64,000 bases of DNA, taken from the NCBI GenBank assembly GCA_902535365.1, contig CACATF010000001.1, positions 132,077 to 196,076 of the forward strand, in the 5' to 3' direction. Made by a program: the position numbers and the translations under genes. Below, in pieces: positions 52,941 to 62,762 of this stretch. This DNA is from an uncultured SAR86 cluster bacterium (GTDB lineage: Bacteria; Pseudomonadota; Gammaproteobacteria; Magnimaribacterales; TMED112). A model generated the notes under the pieces. That model was not told the DNA's origin and made no database searches. It was given only the letters and a program-made list of their open reading frames with translations. Each line of letters opens with the position of its first letter. Positions within the stretch are counted from its first letter, which is position 1.

Positions 52941-54172
52941 AAGCTAGAAATATTTTTGATAATATCTGTTCTCTCCTCTACTAACTTATCAAAATATTTT
53001 TTGTTGTAGGAATTTATTGATTGAGCATTTGGAGGCTCCACTTTCACTGGATCAGTATGTTTCCCATTGATATGAAATTCATAATGGAGGTGTGGCCCTG
53101 TAGCTAGGCCAGTAGAACCTACGTAACCAATGGTTTGCCCCTGTTCAACTTTTGCACCTTTTCTAATGCCTTTTGCAAACCCATTTAAGTGAGCATACCT
53201 CGTCATATATTTGTTGTAATGCATAACATCAATATAGTTTCCATATGAATTTGAAAATTTTGCTTCTTTAATAACCCCATCTCCTGTCACTTTAACTGCA
53301 GTTCCAGTTCTGGCAGCATAATCGGTGCCTTTGTGTGCTTTGATTGTATTCAATATTGGGTGTTTACGATTTGGATTATAGTGTGAGCTTATTCGAGCAA
53401 ATTCTATCGGGGTTCTAAGAAAAGCCTTCCTTACATTACTGCTGTCTGTAGTGTAGTAATCTTTTCTGCCTCTTTGTGTGAAGCGAATAACAAATAACTC
53501 TTCGCCTTTATTTGTAAATTCAGCAGCCAAAATATCGCCATGAGATACCAATCTACCATTTGAATAGATGTCCTCGTATAAGATTTTAACTTCATCGCCA
53601 TTTCTGATGTCATAGGCATAATCAATATCCCATCCAAAAATGTAAATTAAGTCACCTAAGACAGAATTTGGTACTTGTGCTTTTTTTCCAGAGGCATAAA
53701 GAGATTCTGTGATATTAAATTCTCGGAATTGAACAATTCTTTCGAGGTTATCCCTTTTTTTATCAAAATCGTACTCGCCATCAGCGATAGTCAGAACATC
53801 TATGTAAAAATCTTCATCAAATCTTTTTACCAAAAGATTGTTTTCGCTTTTTGAAATATACATTTCATCATTGATGCGCAATTTGATGAATTCCTTAAGA
53901 TCTTTATCTTTCGCAATTGTATTGATCAGGGTCGGGGACACTCCAAAACCAACCAGAGTAGAGTAAAATGTATCTCCTCTCTTAATGATCACTTTATTTT
54001 CTTCAGTGAGCAGAAGATCATCATCATTGTCCTTAATTTTAATTTCTGAAACAGTAATTTCCTGTTCACTCAGGAGGTTCCTATTTTCATAATCAGCTGC
54101 AATTAAAAATACAAATACACTCGGTACCAATAAAATGGTTAGAATTAATCTTAAATGAGAGCCTGTGTACAT
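52937..54172 (-). CDS. M23 family peptidoglycan endopeptidase (MepM-like)
   Basis: A 411-aa envelope metallopeptidase with an N-terminal anchor (LRLILTILLVPSVFVFLIAA). A LysM/OapA-like and Csd3-like N-terminal region occupies residues of about 50-270. The LytM domain carries the zinc ligands in AHKGTDYAARTGTAV and GPHLHYEFHINGKHTDP. It cleaves D-Ala-mDAP cross-links for wall expansion. The tyrS-divergent M23-anmK arrangement is conserved in Pseudomonas-type genomes. TAATAT lies 6 nt before the ATG on this strand. Confidence 0.93.
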   Translation of the reverse strand: MYTGSHLRLILTILLVPSVFVFLIAADYENRNLLSEQEITVSEIKIKDNDDDLLLTEENKVIIKRGDTFYSTLVGFGVSPTLINTIAKDKDLKEFIKLRINDEMYISKSENNLLVKRFDEDFYIDVLTIADGEYDFDKKRDNLERIVQFREFNITESLYASGKKAQVPNSVLGDLIYIFGWDIDYAYDIRNGDEVKILYEDIYSNGRLVSHGDILAAEFTNKGEELFVIRFTQRGRKDYYTTDSSNVRKAFLRTPIEFARISSHYNPNRKHPILNTIKAHKGTDYAARTGTAVKVTGDGVIKEAKFSNSYGNYIDVMHYNKYMTRYAHLNGFAKGIRKGAKVEQGQTIGYVGSTGLATGPHLHYEFHINGKHTDPVKVEPPNAQSINSYNKKYFDKLVEERTDIIKNISSL

Positions 54173-54178
54173 GTTCTG

Positions 54179-54192
54179 ATATTATATATAAA
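54179..54192. promoter_or_regulatory. Overlapping divergent -10 boxes (M23 peptidase / tyrS)
   Basis: In the 25-bp gap, ATATTATATATAAA gives TAATAT on the minus strand 6 nt before the peptidase ATG, and TATAAA on the plus strand 5 nt before the tyrS ATG. Both transcripts would be leaderless or nearly so. Confidence 0.5.
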
Positions 54193-54197
54193 GCTTT

Positions 54198-55397
54198 ATG
54201 AGTGATTTAAAAAAACAATTAGAAATTATAAAACAAGGAATTGAGGAAATCATTGGTGAGGATGATTTAGTTCAAAAGCTTAAAGACAATAAAACATTAA
54301 CAATTAAAGTTGGATTTGATCCAACTGCACCAGATTTACACCTAGGACATACAGTTCTTTTAAGAAAGATGAGGCAGCTTCAAGACCTTGGACATAAGGT
54401 CATATTTTTAATTGGTGATTTCACTGGAAAAATTGGTGATCCAACTGGGAAGAATAAGACAAGACCTCCCCTTACAGACAAAGAAATTGAAGAAAACGCA
54501 AAAACCTACCAAGATCAAGTTTTCAAGGTTCTTGATAAAGACAAGACAGTGGTTGATTTCAATTCAAGATGGGGTGACAAGATGTCTGGCGCAGATATGA
54601 TTAAACTTGCAGCTCAATCAACAGTAGCGCGCATGATTGAAAGAGATGACTTTTCAAAAAGATTCAAAAACAATCAACCAATATCAATCCATGAGTTTCT
54701 CTACCCTCTCATGCAAGGGTATGACTCAGTTGAGCTTGAAGCAGATATGGAGCTTGGTGGCACAGATCAAAAATTTAACTTATTGGTTGGAAGGGATTTG
54801 CAAAAGTCTGCAGGGAGCAAGCCACAAACAATAATGACACTTCCCCTGCTTGAAGGCTTAGATGGGGTAAAGAAGATGTCAAAAAGTGAAGATAACTACA
54901 TCGGCATAACCGAAAGTGCAGATCAAATTTTCGGGAAAACTATGTCCATTCCTGATGACGTGATGTTCAAATGGTTTGATCTATTAAGTTTTCGTTCCCC
55001 AGAAGAAATTGCATCATTAAAAAAAGAGATCGATAACGGTGCCAATCCTAGGGATGCAAAAATTATGCTTGCTCTTGAGTTAGCTGAACGCTTTACAAAC
55101 AACGCTGAAGCAGTGCAAGCACAAGAAAACTTTTCAAAAAAATTTGCAAAGAATGAATTGCCCTCAAATATTGAAGAGAAAGCTCATAAGATTGACCAAA
55201 TGCCAGCACTACCAAATTTACTGAAAGATCTCGGCATGGTTTCAAGCACATCTGATGCTATTCGCTTGATTCAACAAGGTGCAGTTAAGATTAATCAGCA
55301 AAAAGTTGAAGACAAAGATACTATTCTTGACTTAAACGAAAAAACGCTTCTGCAAGTTGGGAAAAAGAAGTATCTTTATGTCACTCTTAGTCAATAA
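54198..55397 (+). CDS. tyrS: Tyrosyl-tRNA synthetase
   Basis: A 399-aa class I synthetase. [47 protein letters not shown] is the active-site HIGH region (HLGH), [11 protein letters not shown] the KMSKS loop, and the C-terminal S4-like domain is [21 protein letters not shown]. Length and motifs indicate the TyrZ-like type seen in Pseudomonas and many gammaproteobacteria. It is divergent from the M23 peptidase. Confidence 0.97.
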   Translation: MSDLKKQLEIIKQGIEEIIGEDDLVQKLKDNKTLTIKVGFDPTAPDLHLGHTVLLRKMRQLQDLGHKVIFLIGDFTGKIGDPTGKNKTRPPLTDKEIEENAKTYQDQVFKVLDKDKTVVDFNSRWGDKMSGADMIKLAAQSTVARMIERDDFSKRFKNNQPISIHEFLYPLMQGYDSVELEADMELGGTDQKFNLLVGRDLQKSAGSKPQTIMTLPLLEGLDGVKKMSKSEDNYIGITESADQIFGKTMSIPDDVMFKWFDLLSFRSPEEIASLKKEIDNGANPRDAKIMLALELAERFTNNAEAVQAQENFSKKFAKNELPSNIEEKAHKIDQMPALPNLLKDLGMVSSTSDAIRLIQQGAVKINQQKVEDKDTILDLNEKTLLQVGKKKYLYVTLSQ

Positions 55398-55417
55398 GAG
55401 AAAAACAAAGGGGAAAA

Positions 55418-56581
55418 ATGTCGAATGAAAATAAATATGACCTAATAATGTTTGGGGCCACAGGGTTTACAGGCAAATTGGTTTGCGAATACATAAATTC
55501 AAAATATTCTGATAGCTTGAATTGGGCTATTGCTGGCCGCAATAAAGAAAAACTTGAAAATGTTTCAAATGAGTTGGGTTTGAGTGTTCCGACTATTGAG
55601 CTTGATTCCAATAATAAATCTCATGTTGAGAATGTCTTAAAACAGACACGCTTAATCCTAACCACAGTAGGGCCTTACCAGCTTTACGGCAATGAAATAA
55701 TAAAAAAATGTGCAGAACTTGGAGTTCATTATGTTGATTTATCTGGCGAGCCAGGATGGATGCACTTAATGAATGAGCATAAAGCGCAAGCTCAGCAAAG
55801 CGGAGCAAAAATAGTTCATAGTTGTGGGTTTGATTCTATTCCGTCTGATCTCGGGGTGCTTTTTCTACAAAATGAGGCAAAAAACAAACATGGCAGACCT
55901 TATGCAAATGTGAAGTGCCGAGTAAGATCAATGAAAGGTGAGTTCTCTGGCGGAACTGCTGCATCATTAAGAGCAACACTTGGCTCACTCAAAACTAACC
56001 CAGAAATGTTTAATATTTTGGTAGATCCATTTACTTTGTGTGAGGGTTTTAAAGGCCCAGACCAACCAGTTGATAACAAACCTTATTATGATGAGGTGCT
56101 TCAACAATGGTCAGCACCATTTTTTATGGCGCCAATCAACACTAAAAATGTTCACCGATCAAATTACCAACTTAATTTTGCCTATGGCGAAGATTTTTTG
56201 TATGAAGAGATGTTTGCTTGCGGTGAAGGTGAAAAAGGAGAAGCAGCAGCCAAAGCGATAGCATCCTACAACCCAATGATGGGTGAGAATGTCCCCAAAC
56301 CAGGAGAGGGCCCATCAAAAGAATCACGAGATAATGGCAGTTATGACATGGCCTTTTATGGCGTAGTGGATGGAAAAGTTGAAATGACAGCATCTGTTAT
56401 CGGGCAAGGCGACCCTGGTTATTCATCAACCTCTAAGATGATTACAGAAAGTGCATTGTGCTTGCTCAACGATTGCGATGATTTGCCAGGCGGCATCTAT
56501 TCCACAGCATCATCCATGGGAACAAAGCTGATTAAGAGACTTGAAAAAAATGAAGTTATGTCTTTCAAGATAGAGAGTTAA
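55418..56581 (+). CDS. Saccharopine dehydrogenase-like / trans-acting enoyl reductase family
   Basis: A 387-aa NAD(P)-binding protein. GATGFTGKLVCEYI is the Rossmann motif, VGPYQLYGNEIIKKCAELGVHYVDLSGEPGWM and SCGFDSIPSDLGV are typical of the group containing mycobacterial trans-acting enoyl reductase and human SCCPDH-like proteins. It may reduce a lipid-linked substrate, but the exact one is unknown. AAAGGGGAAA precedes the ATG. It lies 20 bp after tyrS and could be co-transcribed. Confidence 0.87.
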   Translation: MSNENKYDLIMFGATGFTGKLVCEYINSKYSDSLNWAIAGRNKEKLENVSNELGLSVPTIELDSNNKSHVENVLKQTRLILTTVGPYQLYGNEIIKKCAELGVHYVDLSGEPGWMHLMNEHKAQAQQSGAKIVHSCGFDSIPSDLGVLFLQNEAKNKHGRPYANVKCRVRSMKGEFSGGTAASLRATLGSLKTNPEMFNILVDPFTLCEGFKGPDQPVDNKPYYDEVLQQWSAPFFMAPINTKNVHRSNYQLNFAYGEDFLYEEMFACGEGEKGEAAAKAIASYNPMMGENVPKPGEGPSKESRDNGSYDMAFYGVVDGKVEMTASVIGQGDPGYSSTSKMITESALCLLNDCDDLPGGIYSTASSMGTKLIKRLEKNEVMSFKIES

Positions 56582-56636
56582 TTTTTTCCTCTCTGCCACA
56601 ATTGTAAAAAAAACGTCACAAAAATTTTCATTGCGT

Positions 56637-56660
56637 TTACAGAAATTCAATTACCTGTAA
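56637..56660 (+). promoter_or_regulatory. Candidate operator half-sites TTACA ... TGTAA
   Basis: Upstream of the large lipoprotein gene TTACA (56637) and TGTAA (56656) are inversely repeated at a 14-nt spacing. The same arms occur at a 4-nt spacing before the TonB receptor. The 136-bp gap holds no ORF; TAGAAT at 56672-56677 may be the -10 box. Confidence 0.3.
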
Positions 56661-56717
56661 CAAATGGTAAATAGAATTGAGTCAATTTTTTAATTTTTTT
56701 ACTCGAGGAAGTAAACC

Positions 56718-59708
56718 ATGAAGAAATTTTATAATGCAATTGTCGTTGTTTTAACGACTCTTTTCGTTGCTGCTTGTGGTGGGGGGAGTTCGTCTCCTGC
56801 TCCAACGCCAGCTCCTACACCGGCTCCAACGCCGGCTCCAACGCCAGCTCCTACACCGGAGCCAACCCCAGAACCAACCCCAGAACCAACCCCTGCACCG
56901 GTTTCAGATTGTGCAGTAGGTGATGATTCAGGTGTTGATTATGCAGACTTTGATGGTCAGACTAAAAGCATTTGCGTTCTAAGTTTCCCAGCTGAACTAC
57001 CAATTACAGGAGAAGTGTCAATAAACAACGATGCTATTTATGCTCTGAATGGTGCAGTTTTTGTGGGTGCTGGAATTAATGCAGATGGTTCAAGTGCTGG
57101 TGAAAATGGAATACTCAATATTGCTGAAGGTACAACAATCATAGGTTCAGCAGGTGCAAATTATGAAGATGCAACTGCTCTAGTAGCCTCGTTTGATCCT
57201 GCTTTAGAAGTTTCTGATACAGACGTTGACTACTTAGTGGTAAGCCCAGGCTCACAACTTAATATTAGTGGTTCTTCTACAATGCCTGTAGTTATGACAG
57301 GTGCAAGTGATTTAACTGGTGAAGTTAATGATGGTGCTCAGTCACAATGGGGCGGTTTAGTTATATCTGGTTTAGCTACTCATAATAACTGTAATATCGA
57401 TGATATTGGTACTGCTGCATGTACTGCAGAAGGTGAAGGCGCCTCAGGATACTATGGCGGCACAGATGATGAAGACAACTCAGGTACAATGGCTTATTTC
57501 CAAGTTAAATATGCTGGTTACCTTTTCACAAATGAAGATGAGTTAAATGGTATTGCTTTCCAAGCTGTTGGTTCAGGTACTGATGTTTCTTATGTACAGG
57601 TTCATAATGGTTCGGATGATGGTATCGAATGGTTTGGCGGTACAGTCGGCATTAAGAATTTTGTTGTCACAGGAGCTTCAGATGATTCTCTTGACTGGAC
57701 AGATGGATGGAGAGGTTATGCACAATACGGAGTCGTTGTACAGACACTCTTCCCTGTAACTGATGCATCAAGATCTAAGGATAATACTATTGAGGCAGAC
57801 AACTTAGGTTCTGATATGGATAGAGCTCCAAGATCATTCCCGTCGATTGCTAATGTAACATTTGTTCAAGATTACGGTGGTGACAAACTTCAGCTCAGAG
57901 AAGGAACAGGAATCAATTTATGGAATTCAATTGTTTCTGGTAATCCTGAAGATTCAGACGGATGTGTTGACGTTGATGATGATGAAACATTTAGATTCAT
58001 GAGCGAAGAGAATGGTCTAAGTCTAGCTGGAACATTATTTGACTCTGTTAAGTGCGGTACATGGTACTTTGATGATGGTAATGGTAATGTTGAAGCAGGC
58101 GGTGGCCTCGAAGATGACAACGATGTTGCTGATGGTGGATTTGCCTTTGATGTAGCAGCGTACATTGAAGCTAACGCTAATGTTGGTGCAACAGGTCTTC
58201 ATGGCAGAATGAGAAATGCTGCTTACATAACACATCCACTTGTTGATTCATATTATGATGCAGCTGATGCTAATTCTATTGATCCAAGAGTTGAAACTGC
58301 TTCATTTATTGGTGGTGTTGAAAGCGAAGCAAATGACTGGACAGTTGGCTGGACATTTGGTTTGCATATGGATGAGTTTGAATGTCCATATGGTACAACA
58401 CTTGGCAACATGAAAGACGGTGCTGGTGCAGCGTGTGAACTTGTTGCTGCTCAATCAGAAGATAAGAACATAAGGCTTGTTGGTGGTGGTTTACCATATC
58501 TTATGAAAGAGCAAGTGAAAGTCGGTGATGGAACAAATGTTGGTGCTAAGTACCTACAGATTGATCCTGGTGTAACTATTTATAGTGACAGTGTCTTCGG
58601 TGAAGGTGCTACAGATGAGTATGATGCTATCGTTGTTCCGACATTCTCTAAAATTATGGCCAACGGTGCTCCAGGAGCTCCTGTAACAATGACATCAGGA
58701 CGTGAAGTTAGATATCCAAGTGGTGATAATGCTGTTTCAGTTAGCACCTCATCAGATTGGGGCGGTCTTGTAATTAATGGCTTAGCCACTCAAAACAATT
58801 GTAATGAAGCTGACCTAGGAACAGCAGCATGTACAGCTGATGGTGAAGGTAATTCAGGAAGTTATGGCGGTACGGATGATGCTGATAACAGTGGAAACCT
58901 TTTCTACTTAGTTCTTAAATACGCAGGTAGATTGTTTAATGCAGAAGATGAGCTTAATGGTATTGCATTCCAAGCCGTGGGAAGTGGTACAGAAGTTGAT
59001 TATGTTCAGACATTTAATACTTCCGACGACGGAGTAGAATTCTTTGGTGGAACTGTGAGCGCTAAGCATTTGCTAGTGATGGGTGCATCTGATGATTCTA
59101 TTGACTGGACTGATGGTTGGAGAGGTAATATACAGCACGCGATTGTCTGGCAAGACCAAGGTCAAAACTTTGGGAAGGACAGGTCTATCGAAGCTGACAA
59201 CTATGGCTCAGATATGGACAGATTGCCACGATCTAACCCACAAATTGCAAACTTAACTATTGTCAGTGATGATGGTCAAGCAATTCTGCTTAGAGAAGGG
59301 ACCGGATTAGGGTTATTCAACTCTGTTATCGCAGATGATTCAGGTGAGAGCACATGCTTGGATATTGATAATGTCACAACAGCAGACTTCAATGGTGACG
59401 GTACTGTTGGTGAAGGACATGATTATGTTGGTAGTTTATTTGCTTGTGCAACAGCAGCAGATGCTGGTACTGGCGAAGATGATGTATCTGGTGCAGACAC
59501 ATTGGCTCTAATGGAGGCAAATAGTACTGTTAGTGAAAATGGTGATTCACTAGATGGATACATCAATGGTTCAGTAGAAGCTGGCCTATCTCCAGCTGAT
59601 ACTTCATCAAATAGCTTCTTTGAAGCAACTGATCATGTTGGTGCCGTAGCATCAGCTGAGTCAGACTGGACATCAGGATGGGCTTACTTTCCTGAGTCAG
59701 AGGAGTAA
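56718..59708 (+). CDS. Large surface lipoprotein with Pro-Thr stalk and internal duplication
   Basis: A 996-aa protein; GAGGAAG precedes the ATG. The lipobox signal ends [12 protein letters not shown]. Next comes a 35-residue (PAPT/PEPT)n stalk, then a region with two homologous units of about 195 residues: roughly 209-408 ([17 protein letters not shown] ... [12 protein letters not shown]) and 678-872 ([17 protein letters not shown] ... [12 protein letters not shown]). Each has a GTDD(E/A)DNSG motif, [14 protein letters not shown] and [12 protein letters not shown], suggesting a parallel beta-helix-like or Ca-binding fold. I cannot name the family. It lies just before a TonB-dependent receptor, so a substrate-binding partner role is plausible but inferred. 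Confidence 0.85.
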   Translation: MKKFYNAIVVVLTTLFVAACGGGSSSPAPTPAPTPAPTPAPTPAPTPEPTPEPTPEPTPAPVSDCAVGDDSGVDYADFDGQTKSICVLSFPAELPITGEVSINNDAIYALNGAVFVGAGINADGSSAGENGILNIAEGTTIIGSAGANYEDATALVASFDPALEVSDTDVDYLVVSPGSQLNISGSSTMPVVMTGASDLTGEVNDGAQSQWGGLVISGLATHNNCNIDDIGTAACTAEGEGASGYYGGTDDEDNSGTMAYFQVKYAGYLFTNEDELNGIAFQAVGSGTDVSYVQVHNGSDDGIEWFGGTVGIKNFVVTGASDDSLDWTDGWRGYAQYGVVVQTLFPVTDASRSKDNTIEADNLGSDMDRAPRSFPSIANVTFVQDYGGDKLQLREGTGINLWNSIVSGNPEDSDGCVDVDDDETFRFMSEENGLSLAGTLFDSVKCGTWYFDDGNGNVEAGGGLEDDNDVADGGFAFDVAAYIEANANVGATGLHGRMRNAAYITHPLVDSYYDAADANSIDPRVETASFIGGVESEANDWTVGWTFGLHMDEFECPYGTTLGNMKDGAGAACELVAAQSEDKNIRLVGGGLPYLMKEQVKVGDGTNVGAKYLQIDPGVTIYSDSVFGEGATDEYDAIVVPTFSKIMANGAPGAPVTMTSGREVRYPSGDNAVSVSTSSDWGGLVINGLATQNNCNEADLGTAACTADGEGNSGSYGGTDDADNSGNLFYLVLKYAGRLFNAEDELNGIAFQAVGSGTEVDYVQTFNTSDDGVEFFGGTVSAKHLLVMGASDDSIDWTDGWRGNIQHAIVWQDQGQNFGKDRSIEADNYGSDMDRLPRSNPQIANLTIVSDDGQAILLREGTGLGLFNSVIADDSGESTCLDIDNVTTADFNGDGTVGEGHDYVGSLFACATAADAGTGEDDVSGADTLALMEANSTVSENGDSLDGYINGSVEAGLSPADTSSNSFFEATDHVGAVASAESDWTSGWAYFPESEE
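56796..56900 (+). repeat. 12-bp in-frame minisatellite (Pro-Ala/Glu-Pro-Thr)
   Basis: About eight and three-quarter units of a 12-bp repeat such as CCGGCTCCAACG encode PAPT then PEPT. Synonymous variation between units is seen. It makes a stalk in the lipoprotein, and its unit length keeps frame, so copy number can vary without loss of the protein. Confidence 0.9.
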
Positions 59709-59746
59709 TTGCTTACCTCGCAGTTAGTAATTAACTCAGCCCTTTT

Positions 59747-59776
59747 AGCCACCTCTTCGGAGGTGGCTTTTTTTTT
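59747..59776 (+). terminator. Strong Rho-independent terminator with TTCG loop
   Basis: AGCCACCTC-TTCG-GAGGTGGCT is a perfect 9-bp stem with a UUCG tetraloop followed by nine T. It ends the large lipoprotein transcript. Confidence 0.97.
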
Positions 59777-59781
59777 AAATT

Positions 59782-59795
59782 TTACAGTTTTGTAA
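59782..59795 (+). promoter_or_regulatory. Palindrome TTACA-N4-TGTAA upstream of TonB receptor
   Basis: TTACAGTTTTGTAA is a perfect inverted repeat with a 4-nt spacer, 56 bp before the receptor ATG and directly after the terminator. Related arms lie before the lipoprotein gene, so one regulator may control both. The regulator is unknown. Confidence 0.4.
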
Positions 59796-59850
59796 CATTA
59801 AAGATTCATACGCTTCTTACAATCACCAGATGTATTCAGGAGTCATGCAT

Positions 59851-62376
59851 ATGAAAAGATCAATTTTTTATACACTATTTTTAACAACATTTATCTTTGG
59901 ACAAGAAAGTTCAGAAGAACAAAACCAAAATGGGTCCATTGAAGAAGTTCTTGTATCTGTAAGTTTTATCCCAGATGAAAAAAGAGATACAAGTGAAATT
60001 TCAAGCACTCTATCATCAGAATCTATGAGTATAGCTGGAGATAGTGAAGCTGCCGATGCATTAAAAAGAGTAACAGGTCTAAGTTTGGTTAAAGGCAAAT
60101 ATGTCTATGTCCGAGGTTTAGGTGAGAGATATTCCTCTGCTTTATTAAATGGGGTTCTTTTACCAAGTCCTGAACCTTTAAAAAGAGTAGTGCCCTTCGA
60201 TATATTTCCTACCTCTATTTTAGAAAATGTTCTTGTTCAAAAAACATACTCTGCTCAATATCCAGGTGAGTTTGGTGGGGGTGTAATAGATATGAGAACT
60301 AAGCTTATACCTAATGAGGAGTTTTATGAGCTTGGTATTTCAACAACATATGATTCACTAGCAACAGGTACAGAGGGAGATATAATGCCTGGTTATGATG
60401 ATGATTGGACAGGGTTTGATACTGGCTACAGAGACCTTCCAAAATCACTAGGACCATTATATGAACAGGGAGATTTTATCTCTTTAGCAATAGCTTCATA
60501 TTACGATATACAATTTGCTGCTCAGGGGTTTCCTGGTCAATGGCTTCCTGAAAAAGAAAGCTTTAATCCAGATTATGGATTTGATTTTGCTTATGGTAAT
60601 TCTTATGACATGGGTGAGCTTGGAAACCTAGGTATAATTATTTCAGCAGGCTACGATGCTTCGAATGATTATCAACCAGATATTGAAAGGAAAAATTTTT
60701 CAAGAGGTACTGGCGATTCATTGGTGGCAATGGATCAGTATCAAGTAAAGAAAAGCAATAAACAGATCGATACAAATGTTTTAACAACGGTTGGATGGGA
60801 TATAGATAATTTCAATTATCTACAGTTTACTGGTTTGATTGTTCGTAAAACAGACAACAGGCTTACTATAAGTGAGGGCAGAAATATAGAAGCTGACTTT
60901 GATGAAAGAAGAACAAAAATGGAATGGGTTGAGAGATCAATTACATCCTCAACAATATCTGGAAAACATGACTTGGCTAGTGGATTATCAATTGATTGGA
61001 GAACAAGTTATGCAACTGGAAAGAGAAATTCACCATTTGAGAGAGAATACTTTTATGAGTTTCAAAATGGTGCCTATGAATTTTCACGTAGACAGGACAG
61101 TAATTACACAAACTTCTCTTGGTTAAATGATAATTCAACTGAAACTGCTATTGATTTTATGTATCCAATTGAAACTGACAATATCATTGCAAATTTAAAG
61201 TTTGGATTTAAGACACTAAACAAAGAAAGAAATACCGATGTTAAAAGGTATGCATTCTTACCAGATTTTACTAATGGTGCTTTATTCGCTGATCGTGAAT
61301 TTAGAAGACAACCCATAAATATAATTATGGATCCTCAAAACTTTAGATATGACCGAACCGGACTTGTGCTAACAGAGCTTTCTCTCAATACAGATAATTA
61401 TGAAGGTGATATGTCTGTTGATGCTTGGTACGTTTCTGTTGAGAGCGACATCACGGAGACATTGAGTATTAGTATCGGTGCTAGAAATGAAGATTCGCTG
61501 CTTGAAACAAATACGCGAACTTTTTTTGGTGGTTCTGACAATGTTCAATCTGTAGATGTATTGGATAAATTGCTTCCAGCCCTTACAGCAACATACCAAT
61601 TAAATGACAGCATGCAGATAAGATTTGGAATGAGTGAAACAATCTCTAGACCAATGTTCAGGGAAATGTCGCCTGTCTTGTTTGTTAACTTTGAAACTGA
61701 CAGATTAGAACGCGGTTTTTCTGGAATAGTCTCATCAGAAATTGAAAATCTAGATATCAGATATGAGTGGTATTTTGGTTTTGATGAATTTCTAACAATA
61801 TCTTATTTTGAAAAAGATTTTGTAAATCCAATTGAGCAAGTTTTGGAAGCTGCAGCTACAAGCTCTTATGTTAGTTATCGAAACGCATTATCTGCTGAGC
61901 TTCAAGGAGCTGAATTTGAATATCAAAAACAATTTGGTGAATTAATCCAGGGTTTTGATTTCTTTGGAAAGATAAACTACACAGTTACAGACTCAAATGC
62001 AGTAACTAATCCGGAATTTATTACCTTATCTTCTTATGATGATAGACCGCTTGTTGGGCAACCAGACGATATTTTAAATATCCAAATTGGTTATTATGGA
62101 TCAGATGATTCAAGGCTAAGCTTAATTTATAACGACGTTGGTAACAGAATAAGAGAGCTTGGATCAGATGTGATACCAAATGTTATGGAAGATCTTCCAG
62201 AAACCTTGGATATAGTTTACAAAAAAACATTTCAAGCCATTGATGGAAATTTAGATTTAACAATAAAGTTAAGAAATTTACTTGAGGAGCCTTATGAAGC
62301 ATTGCAAGGCAATGAAGTTTATGAAACTTATTCATCATCATCCTCAATTTCTATAGGCTTGAAGTACAGTTATTAA
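59851..62376 (+). CDS. TonB-dependent receptor
   Basis: The ATG at 59851 (MKRSIFYTLFLTTFIFGQES) lies 8 nt after AGGAG and starts a signal peptide; 841 aa. A TonB-box-like EEVLVSVSF precedes the plug domain with ADALKRVTGLSLVKGKYVYVRGLGERYSSALLNGVLLPSPEP and GEFGGGVIDMRT. The rest is a beta-barrel ending in SSSISIGLKYSY with a terminal aromatic residue. It would import a large or scarce solute across the outer membrane. arsC-like and aquaporin genes follow within 2 bp, and the surface lipoprotein precedes it. Confidence 0.95.
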   Translation: MKRSIFYTLFLTTFIFGQESSEEQNQNGSIEEVLVSVSFIPDEKRDTSEISSTLSSESMSIAGDSEAADALKRVTGLSLVKGKYVYVRGLGERYSSALLNGVLLPSPEPLKRVVPFDIFPTSILENVLVQKTYSAQYPGEFGGGVIDMRTKLIPNEEFYELGISTTYDSLATGTEGDIMPGYDDDWTGFDTGYRDLPKSLGPLYEQGDFISLAIASYYDIQFAAQGFPGQWLPEKESFNPDYGFDFAYGNSYDMGELGNLGIIISAGYDASNDYQPDIERKNFSRGTGDSLVAMDQYQVKKSNKQIDTNVLTTVGWDIDNFNYLQFTGLIVRKTDNRLTISEGRNIEADFDERRTKMEWVERSITSSTISGKHDLASGLSIDWRTSYATGKRNSPFEREYFYEFQNGAYEFSRRQDSNYTNFSWLNDNSTETAIDFMYPIETDNIIANLKFGFKTLNKERNTDVKRYAFLPDFTNGALFADREFRRQPINIIMDPQNFRYDRTGLVLTELSLNTDNYEGDMSVDAWYVSVESDITETLSISIGARNEDSLLETNTRTFFGGSDNVQSVDVLDKLLPALTATYQLNDSMQIRFGMSETISRPMFREMSPVLFVNFETDRLERGFSGIVSSEIENLDIRYEWYFGFDEFLTISYFEKDFVNPIEQVLEAAATSSYVSYRNALSAELQGAEFEYQKQFGELIQGFDFFGKINYTVTDSNAVTNPEFITLSSYDDRPLVGQPDDILNIQIGYYGSDDSRLSLIYNDVGNRIRELGSDVIPNVMEDLPETLDIVYKKTFQAIDGNLDLTIKLRNLLEEPYEALQGNEVYETYSSSSSISIGLKYSY

Positions 62377-62378
62377 TC

Positions 62379-62762
62379 GTGAATACAGTTTTGTTTGTTT
62401 GTGTTGAAAACGCATGCAGAAGTCAGCTAGCTGAGGCTATTGCTAATGCAAAATTTGGGGATTATTTAAAAGCTTTTTCAGCAGGCTCAAATCCTGCCAA
62501 AATAGTTAATCCTAAAGCAGTTAGTTCTTTAGCTAGAAAAGGCATTGTTTTAAAAAATAAAAGACCAAAAAATGTCCTTGCATATGAAGGTCATGACTTT
62601 GATTTTTGTGTAACCATGGGGTGTGGCGACGCCTGCCCAGCATTTCTATCTTCGGTTAAAATTGATTGGAACATCCCAGATCCAAAACATATGAATGATT
62701 TTGAATTTGATCAAATAAGAGACCTGATAGAAAAGAAAATCGTTGAAGATCTTATAAAATGA
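62379..62762 (+). CDS. Arsenate reductase/LMW phosphatase-fold protein (ArsC-like)
   Basis: A 127-aa protein; the start is GTG. VCVENACRSQLAEAI is the P-loop (Cys-x4-Cys-Arg-Ser) of thiol-dependent arsenate reductases, and VTMGCGDACPAF plus IDWNIPDP match the ArsC type with distal redox Cys. It could reduce arsenate to arsenite. It starts 2 bp after the TonB receptor stop and overlaps the aquaporin gene by 4 bp, so the three are probably one operon. A tyrosine-phosphatase role is less likely given the Cys set. Confidence 0.85.
   Translation: MNTVLFVCVENACRSQLAEAIANAKFGDYLKAFSAGSNPAKIVNPKAVSSLARKGIVLKNKRPKNVLAYEGHDFDFCVTMGCGDACPAFLSSVKIDWNIPDPKHMNDFEFDQIRDLIEKKIVEDLIK

Noticed and set aside
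56581-56717. Pho boxes upstream of the 996-aa lipoprotein and the TonB receptor
   Set aside because: CTGTAAC-AAAT-GGTAAAT and, on the other strand near 59785, ATGTTAC-AAAA-CTGTAAA match the CTGTCAT repeat only partly. Phosphate control stays a hypothesis, not a feature.
57890-58235. Minus-strand ORFs of 91 and 66 aa inside the large lipoprotein gene
   Set aside because: They are shadows of its Asp/Gly-rich sequence without their own start signals.
59830-59850. Track start of the TonB receptor (MYSGVMH...)
   Set aside because: AGGAG lies after this ATG and 8 nt before the ATG at 59851, which begins a normal signal peptide.
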